A stretch of DNA of 64,000 nt from Motacilla alba alba (lineage: Eukaryota > Chordata > Aves > Passeriformes > Motacillidae), in the NCBI RefSeq assembly GCF_015832195.1, contig NC_052026.1, positions 10,523,619 through 10,587,618 on the forward strand, written 5' to 3'. The notes beneath the pieces are model-generated. The model saw only the letters and a list, made by a program, of their open reading frames with translations. It did no database searches and had not been told where the DNA came from. Below, piece by piece: positions 52,301 to 64,000 of the stretch (positions are counted from its first letter, which is position 1; each line of letters opens with the position of its first letter). The translations under genes were made by a program, and so were the position numbers.

Positions 52301-55300
52301 TGGGGCATAATCCCATCCTCCTGGGCAAGGATGGAGAGAAAAGGAAGGGCTGAAACTTTTATTTTGAGCTAAGTTTGTGGAACCCAAGAAAATATTGCTG
52401 GGAATGACCTCAGGGAGGTGCCTGTTGAAAAATCTGAGCTTTAGGAAGGCCTGTAGTCTGTGCGGGCAGGATTTGGCTCTTGGTCTGAATTTGAGGAGTG
52501 TCTCTGACTCCTCCTAATGCTTATTTTCCTGAGTCCAGTGATAAATATCTCAAAGGACTGTATGATAGACATGCAGCAGAAACAATTTAAGTGCTGCTTA
52601 TACTGTCATGAAACAAAACCAAATTGTCTGCCAGCTGCTTCCTTTATCAGCTCTTCTGGGAAGATTTTCCTGTGTTTTGAGACACGTGGCTGTTTCCTAA
52701 AATGCCAAACAAGGGTTTTTAATGAACCTGGATAATTTACCGCTTTATTTGCTTAATTGTTGGGATCAAAATCTTATTAAAAAACCCCAAACCCAAAACC
52801 ATTTATTTTAGCAAGCGATAATTCAGTAGTATTACTGCATTATTATTGTTCAGCTGTATTACTTAATGCATTATTTTTCTGTTTGTAAGGTATTTTAAAT
52901 CTGAAACAGTTAATCCAGGAATGTCTGAAATTGCACCATTAAAGATGTGATTATGGATGAAATGAAGTTTGAAAATGGGAATTCCAAGGTTGCTTATTTT
53001 CTGGACCTTTTCCTACCCTCCTTAAAAAAATGCCTTTTGAAAAGGACTGGGCTGAAAATGCACAATATTTACTCCCTCCTTTCCTCACCATTTACAAGCC
53101 TTCAGATTTTCTGGACTATGTATAAGGGATAAAGAGACTGTAAATATACTGGAAAGCTTTATAAGTCTGCTACCATTCCACAATCAGCCGTAACTGTCCA
53201 GCATAATATGTTACACACAGGCATAAAATGTGCTCCTATGTGCCTTTATAGACTATGTCTTGATGAATATTTATTACATCTCATTATTGCAAAATGTTCC
53301 TGCAAGAGCATCTGATTGACAATTAGTTTATTGCTGTTTTGTATCGTTTTGGCTTTGGCAGAGCCTTAAAAACTGACAAGCATTTTATTATCTATATTTG
53401 GCTTCAGAAAATTTGTTGATAATGTATACATTTAAAAAAAAAACACCCAAAGCAAAGTAATCTTTGTTTAACCCTAGGTTATGTTTTGTGGTATCCTCAT
53501 ACCACCTCCATTATTCTCTTTAGTTTAAACTAATGGGCTGATATTATGCTGGGCAACTTTAATTAGGGAGTCTATTGCTTAGTAGGCAGCATTTTTGCTT
53601 TCAGGCAAGTATGACATGTTGTACAGTAGAGACTTAATTCCTGTTTAGGGAGAAACCATAATACATCTCAGTTGCCAAGTGCATCGTAAGCAGCCACTCT
53701 TACAGGAAAAAAAAATTTTAAAATGTATTCTCTCCTAGATACAGAACACCCATAATCCCATTAATGTAAATGAGTGATTACATGTGTGCATATCACTGGG
53801 AGAATACATTGTCAGGAGGTGCCAGAATTTCAGATGAGATAGAAATAGCTCATGGTATATCATTTAATGAAGAACACAAATATTCCTGAGAAGAAAGTTC
53901 TGTGTTACCGTCAAGGCTGAATCTCTGGATTTTTATTTTTATTGTCTCATTAGAGTTATAGAAGAAATAATCTCTAAGGCTCTATTTCTATATTAATAAT
54001 TTTTATCTTCAGCTTTCCTTTCATAGCTTTTTAGATTTGCCTTGCAAATTCAACCTCACATTTACTGGAGATGACTTTAATGAAAGGTGAATTTGTTAGA
54101 TGACATTGTGGGTGCATATATATTTCTGGAGATATTTTGTTGAAATGTTGCAGTCCCTAGGACACATCATACAATTCAATATCGGTGTTACTGACATATC
54201 TGTGAAAACAATCACAAAGATAAAGAAGGTGCTCCATCATGTGTTCATTTCCATCAAATTAATAATACATGAAGTTCACATAGTACAAAATGTCAATTAT
54301 TTATTTTTTGTATATGCAAAAAACAAAAAAGCACTGTTCAGGAAGAAATTTTGTTGTCAGAAAAAGAATATGAATTTAAAAGATCAATGGTAATTGTTCC
54401 ATTTTAAAATAAATATAATTATGTTTACAATACAGGAGAAGATGCTATAAAAATGTTTGTTTATACCATATTCTATGGGACTTTGTGAAAGCAGACAGAG
54501 ATTTATGCTTTAGTCCTTTCAGAATATGCATTATAAAAAATTAAGATATACACTGCCATATTCCTAACCTTCTGCACGAAAGGAATATTTCAGTAAAAAC
54601 AAGCTGTGATTTTTAAGTTATAGTAAGACATTAAGACTGGGAAAACTCAGGTGAAAAAAAAACCCACTGTAAACATAATGAAGTTATTGATTTTAATTTT
54701 CTGTCTTTCTCATTGAAGAATGAAGCATCTGTGCAGGGTAGCTGAAACAGAAAAGTGAAGGAATTGGAAATCTAGAGCAAATCTAGTGGGGGGGGTCTTC
54801 TATAGTTTTAAGATAAATAAATTTCTGTTTCTTCATATGCTTGACTGGGAACAAAAAAAGACTGAACAGCAGCATTAACTTAGTTGTGTTTCCACAAGTA
54901 TACATGTTTGGACATATTTCTCATTGGTATTCAAGTACATATGCCAGTCAGTTTAGACCATTTAGCAATAAGATGTTATTCTGAAAATCCAGACTCCTTT
55001 TCCTGTTCGCAAATGAAAACAACCACACAAAAGTTCACTCCTAGAGAAGGCTGGGGGTGAAGTGTGAATTCAACGACCCTGTCCTGGATTCCTATCTGAT
55101 CCTAATCTCACAAGTTATTTAGCATCTTTATGCCAGTAAAAGAACAAATAATTTCTTGCCTATAAATAGATTTGTTGGAAAGTTTGTTTTACTGAAGAGG
55201 TCATTATTTCCTACAATGAAGTCTTCAGCAAAATCTTATTTTGCTTTGGTAGCTCTGTTGCCAAAATTATATGAAAAATGTTGACTAAACCAGTTTCTTT

Positions 55301-58300
55301 TGCATTCCATTATGATTTTCTGTGGAAGTTTAGCATTCTGTGCAATTGAAAATATTTTTTAATATAATATTGAAAAGTTTCAGTTCTGGTAATTAAAATC
55401 TATGAAGGAGTTTAAGCCAGAAGTCATAGCAAAATGTCTGAGCTGCAATGCAGACATATGAACATCAAGGAACTGGAAATTCTGGGGTGTTTTTTTCCAT
55501 TTTTTACTGTGTTTCTGACCTAAATAGCAATTTGCTTTATCTCTGTGCTTTTGTCTTCTATCTCTACAACAGTGCTGTGAAGATAAATCCATTAGTGATT
55601 GTAAAGGGCTCATATTAGTAGTGGTGGTGTAGTCATGATAGTCTTAGAATAAAAGTGAGGCAAGATACTTAGGGAAGATTCAGTATCTCCTATTAGTTAT
55701 AGGCGTTATAGACATTACAGTTCTATTAGACATACTCGTGGAGAAACAGATAAAAAGTGAGCATGCAAACCCACTGTGCAGGTCTGAAATGCGAGCAGCA
55801 GCCTTGGTATATTCAAATGAGAAGTTCTGGAACTCGTAGTTCTCCCCTGTCTGCAGCCCCTGCCAGCTTGGAGGGCCAGAGCTGCTGAGAAAAGCTGTGG
55901 GGATGCACAGCATTGCTGCTGCCAGAGCCTTCAGAGCCTCAGTCCTGGTAGCTGAGAAGCAAGAAAAAGGCAGTGGGCAGCAGGTTAGGGGTCTTGTGCT
56001 ACAGATTCCTGTGAAAGTAAGAAGCTAGAGACCCACCTGCTAAGGACAGTGAGTGGAAAATGTAGCTCCTCTAAGGTCACATTTGCATGCTCTTTTGTCC
56101 TATGTGTTTGGACAAGAAATAGTATGCAGTCAGGTCCTCAGATAATTCACATCTTTTCAGCTGAGGAGTTCTAATCTGAAAATATTTTTTTTGAAAATGA
56201 GAAGTTAAAATTCTCACGCAATTCCCTGGCTCCAGAAGTTCAAGTACAAGAACAACAAACATTACAAGACCCTTGATAAAATGTTAACATTTGCAATATT
56301 AGCTTAATCTCTTTGTTTGCAAATGTAGCCTGGCCTGGCTGTTCAGGGCAGATGCCTGCCCTGGATGCTGAGCTTTGGGGAAGGTGATGGCAGAGCAGCC
56401 CAGCCCCCAGGCTCAGCAAGGATACAGCCAGGGAAGGTTGGGGAGGCAGCTGTAACCTGGAGCAGGCCTGCTGGCACAGGGGAAGGGCAGCAGCAAGCTC
56501 AGGTGGTCCTGTTTTTGTCCAGGATTTCCTGGAGTGAGAGATGTGCAGTGCAGATGCTCTGTGCATTTGCAGCAAATCCCTGGCACAGCAGAACTCCAGC
56601 AGGTGCCCTGTGCTTGTGCTGGACACTTGGTCCATACTTGCTCAGGAGCCACTGGTTTGGCATTTCTGCATGTCCATCAGTCTGGGAGTAGCTATTTATG
56701 TCTGGGTTGCCAGAAGTCCCAGAACCAGAGTGTTTTCCTTCAGCCCAGGTGAAATTTCCAGGGGGAGACACAAGGATAAGCCCCCAGCTTGTCCTATTGT
56801 AGCCTGACATAAAAATTTCTAACGCCTGAAAAATGTTCATACTTTTAATATATTTTTAGTTTTATGGAGGTAACCCATCCCCACAATCAATTTTGCAAAT
56901 ATAACCTGCTATGTGAAAGAAAAGCAACTTTTTAGTCTGAAGTAACCAGGCAGAGCAATTGTATGAATGCATCACCTGCTCTCAAGGCACAGTGTGCCAG
57001 ACACTGGTGCATGCTCCACTCTAAGCATAGCTCCACCAGTGATCTGGGGTTTCTTACTTGAGAAATTGTACTTTCTAGACATCCCCTCAAAAAAAAAATT
57101 CCTGTGATTTTGAGAGGATCTTTTCCATCCAGACTGAATGGGTCCTTCTGTAATACCACTAAATTTCCTCTGAGTGTCTCTACAGTTCATCTCCTCCTAG
57201 GAGCAGCCAGGCAGGAATAATGCAAGAAAAATGAGCCTCTGAAATTTATTGGTGTCAGCTTTGGTTTTGTATTCATAACATCTTTTACTGTTATTTTTAA
57301 GGATATTGCAGATTGAAACAAGGGAGGATCAAGTGTCCAAGTTGTGTTTAAAGGAAGTAAATCTTTAAGAAATTACTGTGAAACAGATGTTAAATAAATG
57401 ATTTTGAGTTCAGATCTGTGACAGAGCAGTGTACCTAGGGAGACTCTTTAATAGCAAAACTTAAAGTGATTTAGACCTATGGCTGATGAAGAGAAATCAG
57501 ACTTTTTATTGTTATAACTAGATAATGCAGTGATTTAGCATGCCAGGAGAAAAATGGGTTGTTGAGTCTCCCACATTATTTTAAGCCAACGATTGCTTAT
57601 TTTGAGAGATCATCCTAGTGTCTGTCAGGTGAAGAGGTTCATTAAGGATTTCAGGTGAAATTTCAGTGGCTTTTGGTTGTGCATAACACTGAGATGGGTG
57701 TGTTGTTAAGAGTGGGCAGAACTGGGAATTGTGTCTTTATCATAGTGGAAATCGGACTTTGAAAACAAGTATCTTGAGCAGATAGTAAGAACTTGCTTGT
57801 TAATGAGGCTTTGATAATGCACAGTATCTATACAAAAAAAAAGAAAACATTGTGCACATATGTAATTTGTGCAAGTGATCTATACAAATGATTGTTTAGT
57901 AACACATAATTGAATAAATGTCCTAATGAATAACCAAACCCCTTTTCACAGGGGAAAAAACCCAACCACATTAAGCACACAAGGCATACTAGGTTTTGTC
58001 TCAGAGCTGCACTAGCTCTTGTTCTTTCTGCTCCATAATACTTATATCCACATGCATGTAAGAGTTTACGGCTTTGAAACTGCAGCCTTCTTGGTAACTT
58101 TTATTCAGACAAGTTTATCAAGAAGACATTTCATGACTGTGTTTCTTCAGGACAGTTCAGTTACATTGTGAGCCTTACAACTGAACTGGCCATTCACAGG
58201 CACAGCAGAAAATCTTTTGTTTAAAGAGGCAACTGAAGTATTAACAAAACAGAATTTCTTTCTATTGAGAGATTTTGTTGCTGCTGTATTACATATTGAC

Positions 58301-59451
58301 TCACCTTTGTGTCATAAGTTGTATGCAAAGATCACTATGGAGAGAAATGAAAGCTGAATTTGTGCTCTTTGGTCTGATGTTTACAGTAGAAATATTTCCC
58401 AACCTCAAACGTGAAGCCTCTCATGAAGGTGAGGAACAATTGATGCATTCAGTCAGACCTGGAGAGTGTAGACACTTGTGTTGTTACAGCTCGATGAATA
58501 GTGTTATGGAACGGAGGGAAATACAAACATTTACCTTTTGCATGGTAACAACACTGGCTACAGTATCTACGAAAAGGGAGGGAAAATTATGTAGCTTCTC
58601 TCACTCTGATGAAGAAGGTTCAGGATTTTGGGATTATATAGAGGAATAGCAAATAATTTTTAAATAAAACACCACATATTCATTCCTCTCTAGGAAACTG
58701 TTATACCCTTCAGTGAGGGAAGTCATTTAACCTGTAGTATATAAAAAATATCTTGTTTTGTTATCTTTGAAAGAGCTCTTATGCTCACTGTTTGAGGCAA
58801 CTATGTGTTCCTTCCCCTGAAAATAAGTATTACACATTGATAGTAAGTTTGACGAGGTTAGACTCATCCTAATAGTTTTACATGCTTGCCATAATAAGAA
58901 TAACAATATGGCAAGAAAATGAGCTTTTAGAGTCCTAGGCCTTAGAAAATGGTTTTGTTTTCCCCTATCCTGCACCTTGTGCATCACTGCATGTAAAAGA
59001 ACTTTGAGGCGTTCTCATAGATCTCTGATCACACATCTGTCTTGGCAATGGTCTATCTGTCCTCAGCATTGGCTACTTGTACCTGGAGAAGAGAAGCCTG
59101 AGACCAGAAAGGTGGCTCTGCAGCAGGCTTTTCACAGGCACAGTTTGAATAGTTGTCCATTTTGCTGCTGAGGTGTGCCTGTGTATTTTCTGTGGCTGGT
59201 AGAGTCGTCCATTCTGGACTTCTCCATCTCTGCTACTGAGGGACATCTGGGCAAAAACTCTTCTTGCCCTGAGCAGTGCTCCCTGCCTACTGTAGACTGC
59301 AGAAACAGCCAGGGCTGTTCCACCGCCTGGGAGAGGGGGACTTGCAGAACAGAGGCAATCTTCAGCATGGATCTGTTGGAAGTACCAAATGCCAGCACAG
59401 CAGAAATGGGTGTTGTAATGCAGTGTGCATGTGAGCTTTCCCAAAGGTAGC
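46346..59451. other. Long intergenic stretch without recognised genes
   Basis: About 13 kb with no convincing exon. The part from about 47860 to 50560 is high-complexity and transposon-free and is listed separately as possible conserved non-coding DNA. GC-richer patches near 46400-46700, 52090-52390 and 56330-56760 contain overlapping open frames on both strands without domains. An AT-rich segment covers 53100-55700. Confidence 0.5.
47860..50560. promoter_or_regulatory. Candidate conserved non-coding block
   Basis: This is 2.7 kb without recognisable transposons or microsatellites apart from a T run near 50030. It is rich in high-complexity AT sequence and typical enhancer-like motifs, including a perfect octamer ATTTGCAT at 48742-48749. 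The segment around 50210-50560 is notable for uncommon CpG-containing words (GTCGCGTTGATC, AACTCGAAGC) inside AT-rich DNA, which could indicate constraint against CpG decay. This is inference without alignment. Confidence 0.2.
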
Positions 59452-59506
59452 TGCGTGTACCGGAGCAATATCCCACGCGCATCCTCTGCCGCGCGCTTTG
59501 CGCAAC
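59452..59506. promoter_or_regulatory. Isolated CpG-rich spot, possible small promoter
   Basis: Nine CpG dinucleotides occur in about 55 bases, including CCGCGCGC and a TTGCGCAA-like palindrome (TTTGCGCAACGG), in a region otherwise almost free of CpG. On the minus strand, a strong donor motif CAG|GTGAGTAAG lies upstream of the spot (boundary at 59549/59548), and another CAG|GTGGGT lies at about 59512. A minus-strand frame of 158 codons (59132-59608) runs across all of this, but it shows no domain. A small transcription start, or an old methylation-free segment, is possible. Confidence 0.3.
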
Positions 59507-62500
59507 GGAACCCACCTGCAGTTTGTAGATGACCAATCTCTTACTCACCTGCACTGTGACAAAGCTGCTGTGTGTGCTACTAAGTTGTGCAATGCAGGTA
59601 CAAAACATTGTGACTCAAGCATGGAATTGAAAAGGAGGAAAGTGAATTAAGAGTATCTGCCGGATGATAACTGCTTGTACGTGCCTATTGGAAAAGGCTT
59701 CCCTGTGATTTCAGAAGCCACCAGCTGCTGATCCACTCTGCCAAAAATCTGTGCTAAATGTTTCTGAGACAGATTTGCACTGAGCATTGAACTTCTCCTA
59801 TTGGAGTTGAAAACTATTCTTTAAATTATACTTGTGTGGGAAATCTTCCTGTGTGCAAACCCTGGCATGCAAGTCCACGAGCAGTCCTTGTGAGAACCAA
59901 GCAGCAGGCTGGATGCCCAACCCCTCAAAATGCACATGTGACCCAATGGCCCTGTCCTGCACAGGGTAGGGAAGGACCCTTCTGTTCCAGCTTGAATGGT
60001 TGTTGAAAGCAATGGGAAATGTAATGGATAAGGGGCTTGGCACTTCAAAAGAGGTGGCCTAATTTGTGCACACAATGGCAGTCATCCAAATATTAAGCAA
60101 ACATGTCAGAGATAAAATTTGCAAGACGCAAATTGTAGAATTGGGGAAATATATTGTACAATGTGGAAAAAAATTCAGACATACTAAAAAATGTGTGCCA
60201 TAATAATTTATATTCTACTACATTATGATGCAATCTATCTTTTTCTAAAAATGCAAAAAATAATCATACAGAATAAATCTGCTGAAGAAATTAATTACTT
60301 GTCAAATTTCAGGTTTGAAACACAAATCATTTGATTACAAAAGAGCACTTCAATCCACTGATGTATGTTATTTGCTTTGCCTTTGCGTAATTTAAGAACC
60401 CAATTGACATGTCTTAATTTGGTATTTTATGAAATTCCCTCCAGGGCCAAGCCCTTTCTTTCCAGATTTCTTCCAAGTACAAATTTATCTATGGAAAGTT
60501 CTAAGCTCTTTACACAGGTTTAACAATAGCAATATAAATATGTTACTCTAAGGATCCCATTCCCTTTATTTTTCCCCCTTTCATCACGTTGTGAGCACAG
60601 AGAGAAAACATGAGCTTCCCCATATAGCATTTTAAAGAGGCAAAGATGGAGCCATGTCAGCTGCAATGCTGCTGAGAGCTGAGACACTGGGAAATCTCAG
60701 GGCAAGAATGTGCCACAGCTGTTTTAGAAAGGTGTTTTAAAGCCATACATTTTAAGTTTTGATTTTATTCCTCAGATTTCCCCTTTTGATCTGAGTAGGA
60801 GGGGACTAGGCAGGAGCAACGGACAGTAATTGTGTGATTGCATGAAAAAATTGAGTAATTTTATTTGTTAGCAATATCATGGCTGTCATTGGGATATTCT
60901 TAATTATTTGAGTTCTGGAGCAGCAGGTCTGTCTGAACAGAGACAGAAAGAAAACCCTCAAAACCAAGACTTAGGAATGAGTGAGACTTTTACCAAGTCG
61001 CCTGCAGCTGGCTCTGCTTTTGCCTTGCTTCATCATTTAATGTGTGTGCACCATCTCACTTAGCTGAAATTAGTATGCAAGAAAAGATGCATCAAAGTCA
61101 GCAATTAAAGTGACTTCATCTAACTTGTTAAGACAGTTGAGTAGCTGTGTTTGATTTTGCTTAGGAAATCATTAGCACCTTAACAGAAGGCAGGAAACTT
61201 TGATCAAGATGTGATAGATGCAGATCGATATAATGTGTAAAGATTTTATTTGGCTCTAGTATTGACACCTGGTAAAAGAACTGGCGTATGGACAGTTCTC
61301 TTGGAAAGTTTGCAAAACTGTTCAATGCTGGCCTAGAGTTTTACGTGGGGAATGACAAAACCAGAACTCGTGTACAGTTTCTATTACTTACTTCTTTTTA
61401 TTCCTGCAAAGACTCCTTATCTGTATTTCAAGGGATTATTCATGAGTAGGTACAGAGCCTGTTCCAGTCAGTGAGGTATTCCAGTGGGGATAACTGACCA
61501 GACACTACTTGGCATAGGAAGATGGAAACAGCCGGGTTCTGAAACTGGGGGACACAGCTGGGCTGAGCCAGCTGTGCCATCCTGTGTGAGCTGAGTGTGG
61601 TTAGGAGGATCAGGAACTTCACCCACACATACCTGTCACTGTCTGTCATATCTCCTGGCACAAGGGTGCCCATTTCTCAATTGTACTTTGATTGATTGTC
61701 TGCTTTAATTTAACTTTATTTTCCTAAATCGATGACTCAGAGCAGAGGAGGAAGCAGCCAGTGGGCTCGGTGGAGGTGAGCAGCACACTTGAACCCCCAG
61801 GCTTCCTTGACCATCTGTAATTAGCTTGTGGGGGGAATAAGCAGGAATTTTCTTCCTTTCAGGCTTCCTTTCTTCCTTCCTCTGTGCTGGCCTGGTTTGG
61901 GGTGCAGAGGGTGCAGCCCTGGGGGATACCTGTGCTTAGCAGTGTTGAGCCCAGCCACCTGCATGCACCCAGGTGTGCCTTCTAGCTCTGCGCACCCAGC
62001 TTTGCTTTTACCCCCTGATGGAGCTGCTTGTGCACATATTTTGATGGATTTAAAGGGATTTAGCCCTGTGTAGTGTGGTAGTTGCACTATCCATCGCAGA
62101 AATGTTGTAGGCTATGTTCACACCTTCATTGTCCTTTTAGCTTTCTCCTTTCTGCTGCCTGAAGGTGTGAGTGGTTTAGAAAGGTCCTACAACACTACCT
62201 TATTCCTCAAATCACTGAAACCTTACTTGTTTGGTATTCCCATAACAAAATGCTGAAAGTGTTTATTTACCTTGAGGGTGACAAAGAGAATTTTCTTTTT
62301 TAAATGCACTTCAGAATTTTTAGGATTTTTGAGAAGGGACAGGAGACTCTTGACTACCTTCTCATTTTGTCCTGTCTGTATTGCTTTAAGCTGCTCTCTT
62401 TTGTCAGGCTCCTGTTAATGTAGTTCCCTGGCCGTGCTGGATCTGTACAACATTTCCTTTGGAAGACAGGCATTTGCAATTCTTTATTTAACTTAAAGAT

Positions 62501-63919
62501 ACGGTCACGTAAGAGTGTTTAGTGTTCTCAGGGGAAGGAAGGCTTAAACGGAGGGTTGATTTATGTGAATAATCAGGTTGGCATGAATAATTATGGTATT
62601 TAATAGAAGAGAAACTTTAAACACCTTAGCAAATGTGTCACTGTGTGAAGTTATACAGCAGTTTGATGACTTGTTCAGGTCTGAATTTATGTTGGACTCG
62701 GCTCTGCAGAGCATTGCAAGGGAGTGAAATTCCAGGCTGGCTGCAGTCAGCAGGAATCGAAGACAGCAGTGCTTGGCTCAGTAGTATTCACATCTCTTTC
62801 TGGATTGAGCCCTTCCCACAATGTGAAGATAATACTATTTACTGAAGTGGATATTTCAATGATTACTTAACCTTTAGAGTGTGCTTCTAGGATGAAGAGT
62901 CCTTCTTTGTCAACTTCTATGAGTTTCTGTATGTCTTATGATAGATGAAGTTTGTTGGACCCCAGCTTTAAGATTTCATTTTAAATACACACAAAAATTT
63001 GTAGCCTACCTGGTTATGGAGAAAATTACAAAATAATTTCAGTGTAACAGAGTTAGCATTGGAGAAAAGGGAACAAGACTCAGGCTGATTTTATTTTTTC
63101 AGAACTATCTATGGCAATGATTAAGGGGGGGGATAGTAGTGTTGACATCAACAGAACCCAGATACTGCAATGAGTATTGCTTTCTATAGGGAATCCATAC
63201 ATCCATATGCTTAAAGAGTGGCTAGTACCTGTTTTGAAAGCATGCTCAAAGGAACCAGGAAGTTCAATAATCCAGTAAGCCTGACACCTTGGAGAGGCTA
63301 GGGATGGGCTGAATCCTTTTTCTGTAGTAACTAAAGGAGGGCTTAGATGCACCCATAGTGCATCTTTTCAGAGAATATCACAGCTCAGCTATGATGTGAG
63401 CTGGCTGACCCCTGAAGAGGGGATAACATCCACACCTCCTTCAGGAGGGATGGTAACACATCCCCTCCTGCAGCCCAAAACAGGAGGGGATGTGGTGGGC
63501 TTTCAAAGCAACAAAGGAGAAAACTGCATTAGTCCAAATCCAGTGGCCTAATAATGAGTTTACTGGCACTTGAAGTGAGAATAGCTCCACCACTTTTAAA
63601 TCTGTGTGTTTTGGCTTTTCAATCTGAGTAAGATCCAAGTCTCAGATGGAATGAGTTCAAGAATGAAAGAAGACCAGAAGTACATGAATAACACACATGC
63701 ACACAAACCAAGTTTTTCTCCAGTTCCTGGTTCACATCCTTTGAAGTATTCTACTTTTCCTCCCTTCCTAGAGAAAGCACTGGGGACAGAAAAAGAGCAA
63801 TAAAATATTTCCAAATAACCCCTCACAGCTACAAATTATAAATATTTCATATTTTGAGTTATTTCTGTTTCATGTGTTCCCAAATAGCATTTAATTTCTT
63901 CCTCTCTTCCCGCCTCTAG
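59507..63919. other. Intergenic stretch without recognised genes
   Basis: AT-rich non-coding DNA with a pyrimidine-rich tract at about 61848-61888 and a GC-richer patch near 61740-62040. No coding exon or transposon was recognised. The hairpin at 63457-63494 is listed separately. Confidence 0.5.
63457..63494. repeat. Perfect 14-bp inverted repeat with 10-base loop
   Basis: CACATCCCCTCCTG (63457-63470) and CAGGAGGGGATGTG (63481-63494) are exact reverse complements around CAGCCCAAAA. A related word, CTCCTTCAGGAGGGATGG, lies just to the left, so this is a local family of CTCC/GGAGG units. The arms are GC-rich and would form a stable hairpin. Confidence 0.9.
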
Positions 63920-63985
63920 CTTTAATTAAGTCTCATCCCTTGCCTGTCAAACCTTGATGCCCCCTTTGTAACAGCTTGCTTCCAG
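63920..63985 (+). ncRNA. Candidate non-coding exon at the right edge
   Basis: An excellent polypyrimidine acceptor (TTTCTTCCTCTCTTCCCGCC then TCTAG, AG at 63918-63919) precedes 66 bases that end at a textbook donor CAG|GTGAGT (63986 onward). All three plus-strand frames contain stops, so it cannot be an internal coding exon. It could be an exon of a long non-coding RNA, an untranslated exon of a gene to the right, or a chance pair of good splice sites. Confidence 0.3.
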
Positions 63986-64000
63986 GTGAGTTTTCCTGGG

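Noticed and set aside
59132..59608. 158-codon minus-strand open frame, the longest in the window
   Set aside because: It runs through two strong splice-donor motifs and a CpG spot, shows no domain and overlaps other open frames on both strands. The length is explained partly by locally higher GC.
1..64000. CRISPR array, bacterial or phage defence system, tRNA or rRNA gene, intact endogenous retrovirus
   Set aside because: No regularly spaced repeats, no tRNA B-box with cloverleaf, no paired long terminal repeats and no long viral-type open frame were seen.

Overview
This is animal nuclear DNA, most likely from a bird. The case rests on several truncated, 3'-anchored copies of CR1 LINE retrotransposons, the dominant interspersed repeat of birds and other sauropsids, on both strands. 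The window is AT-rich and CpG-poor, has long stretches without exons, and carries simple-sequence microsatellites. I see no bacterial operons, phage, CRISPR arrays, plasmid functions, rRNA or tRNA genes. Nearly all open reading frames are short, have no recognisable domains and look like chance frames.

Layout. From 1 to 12965 the sequence looks intronic or 5'-flanking to one plus-strand gene. It holds a dense cluster of GATA-type motifs near 416-465 and an AT-rich stretch around 10990-11720 that reads like conserved non-coding DNA. The only convincing protein-coding segment is a terminal exon at 12966-13119. It has a good polypyrimidine tract and AG acceptor, 50 codons after a split codon, a stop, a short 3' UTR, an AATAAA signal at 13277-13282 and a GT-rich element just downstream. 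I could not assign its gene. A minus-strand CR1 tail follows at 13414-13815.

From 13816 to the end the window resembles a gene desert. It holds four further CR1 fragments (about 24935-25112 plus, 30365-30520 minus, 34437-34560 plus, 46127-46345 minus), an (ATT)n microsatellite, a 15-base G run, A-rich runs and a possible MIR-like relic. The most unusual structural item is a 127-bp imperfect palindrome at 33469-33595 with 21-nt perfect ends. Another is an isolated CpG-rich spot at 59452-59506, next to strong minus-strand splice-donor motifs. A perfect 14-bp hairpin lies at 63457-63494. A candidate non-coding exon at 63920-63985 sits at the right edge.

No multi-gene system is visible. The best leads are the unidentified terminal exon, the palindrome, the CpG spot and the regulatory-looking clusters. 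Conservation claims are inference, because no alignment could be run.
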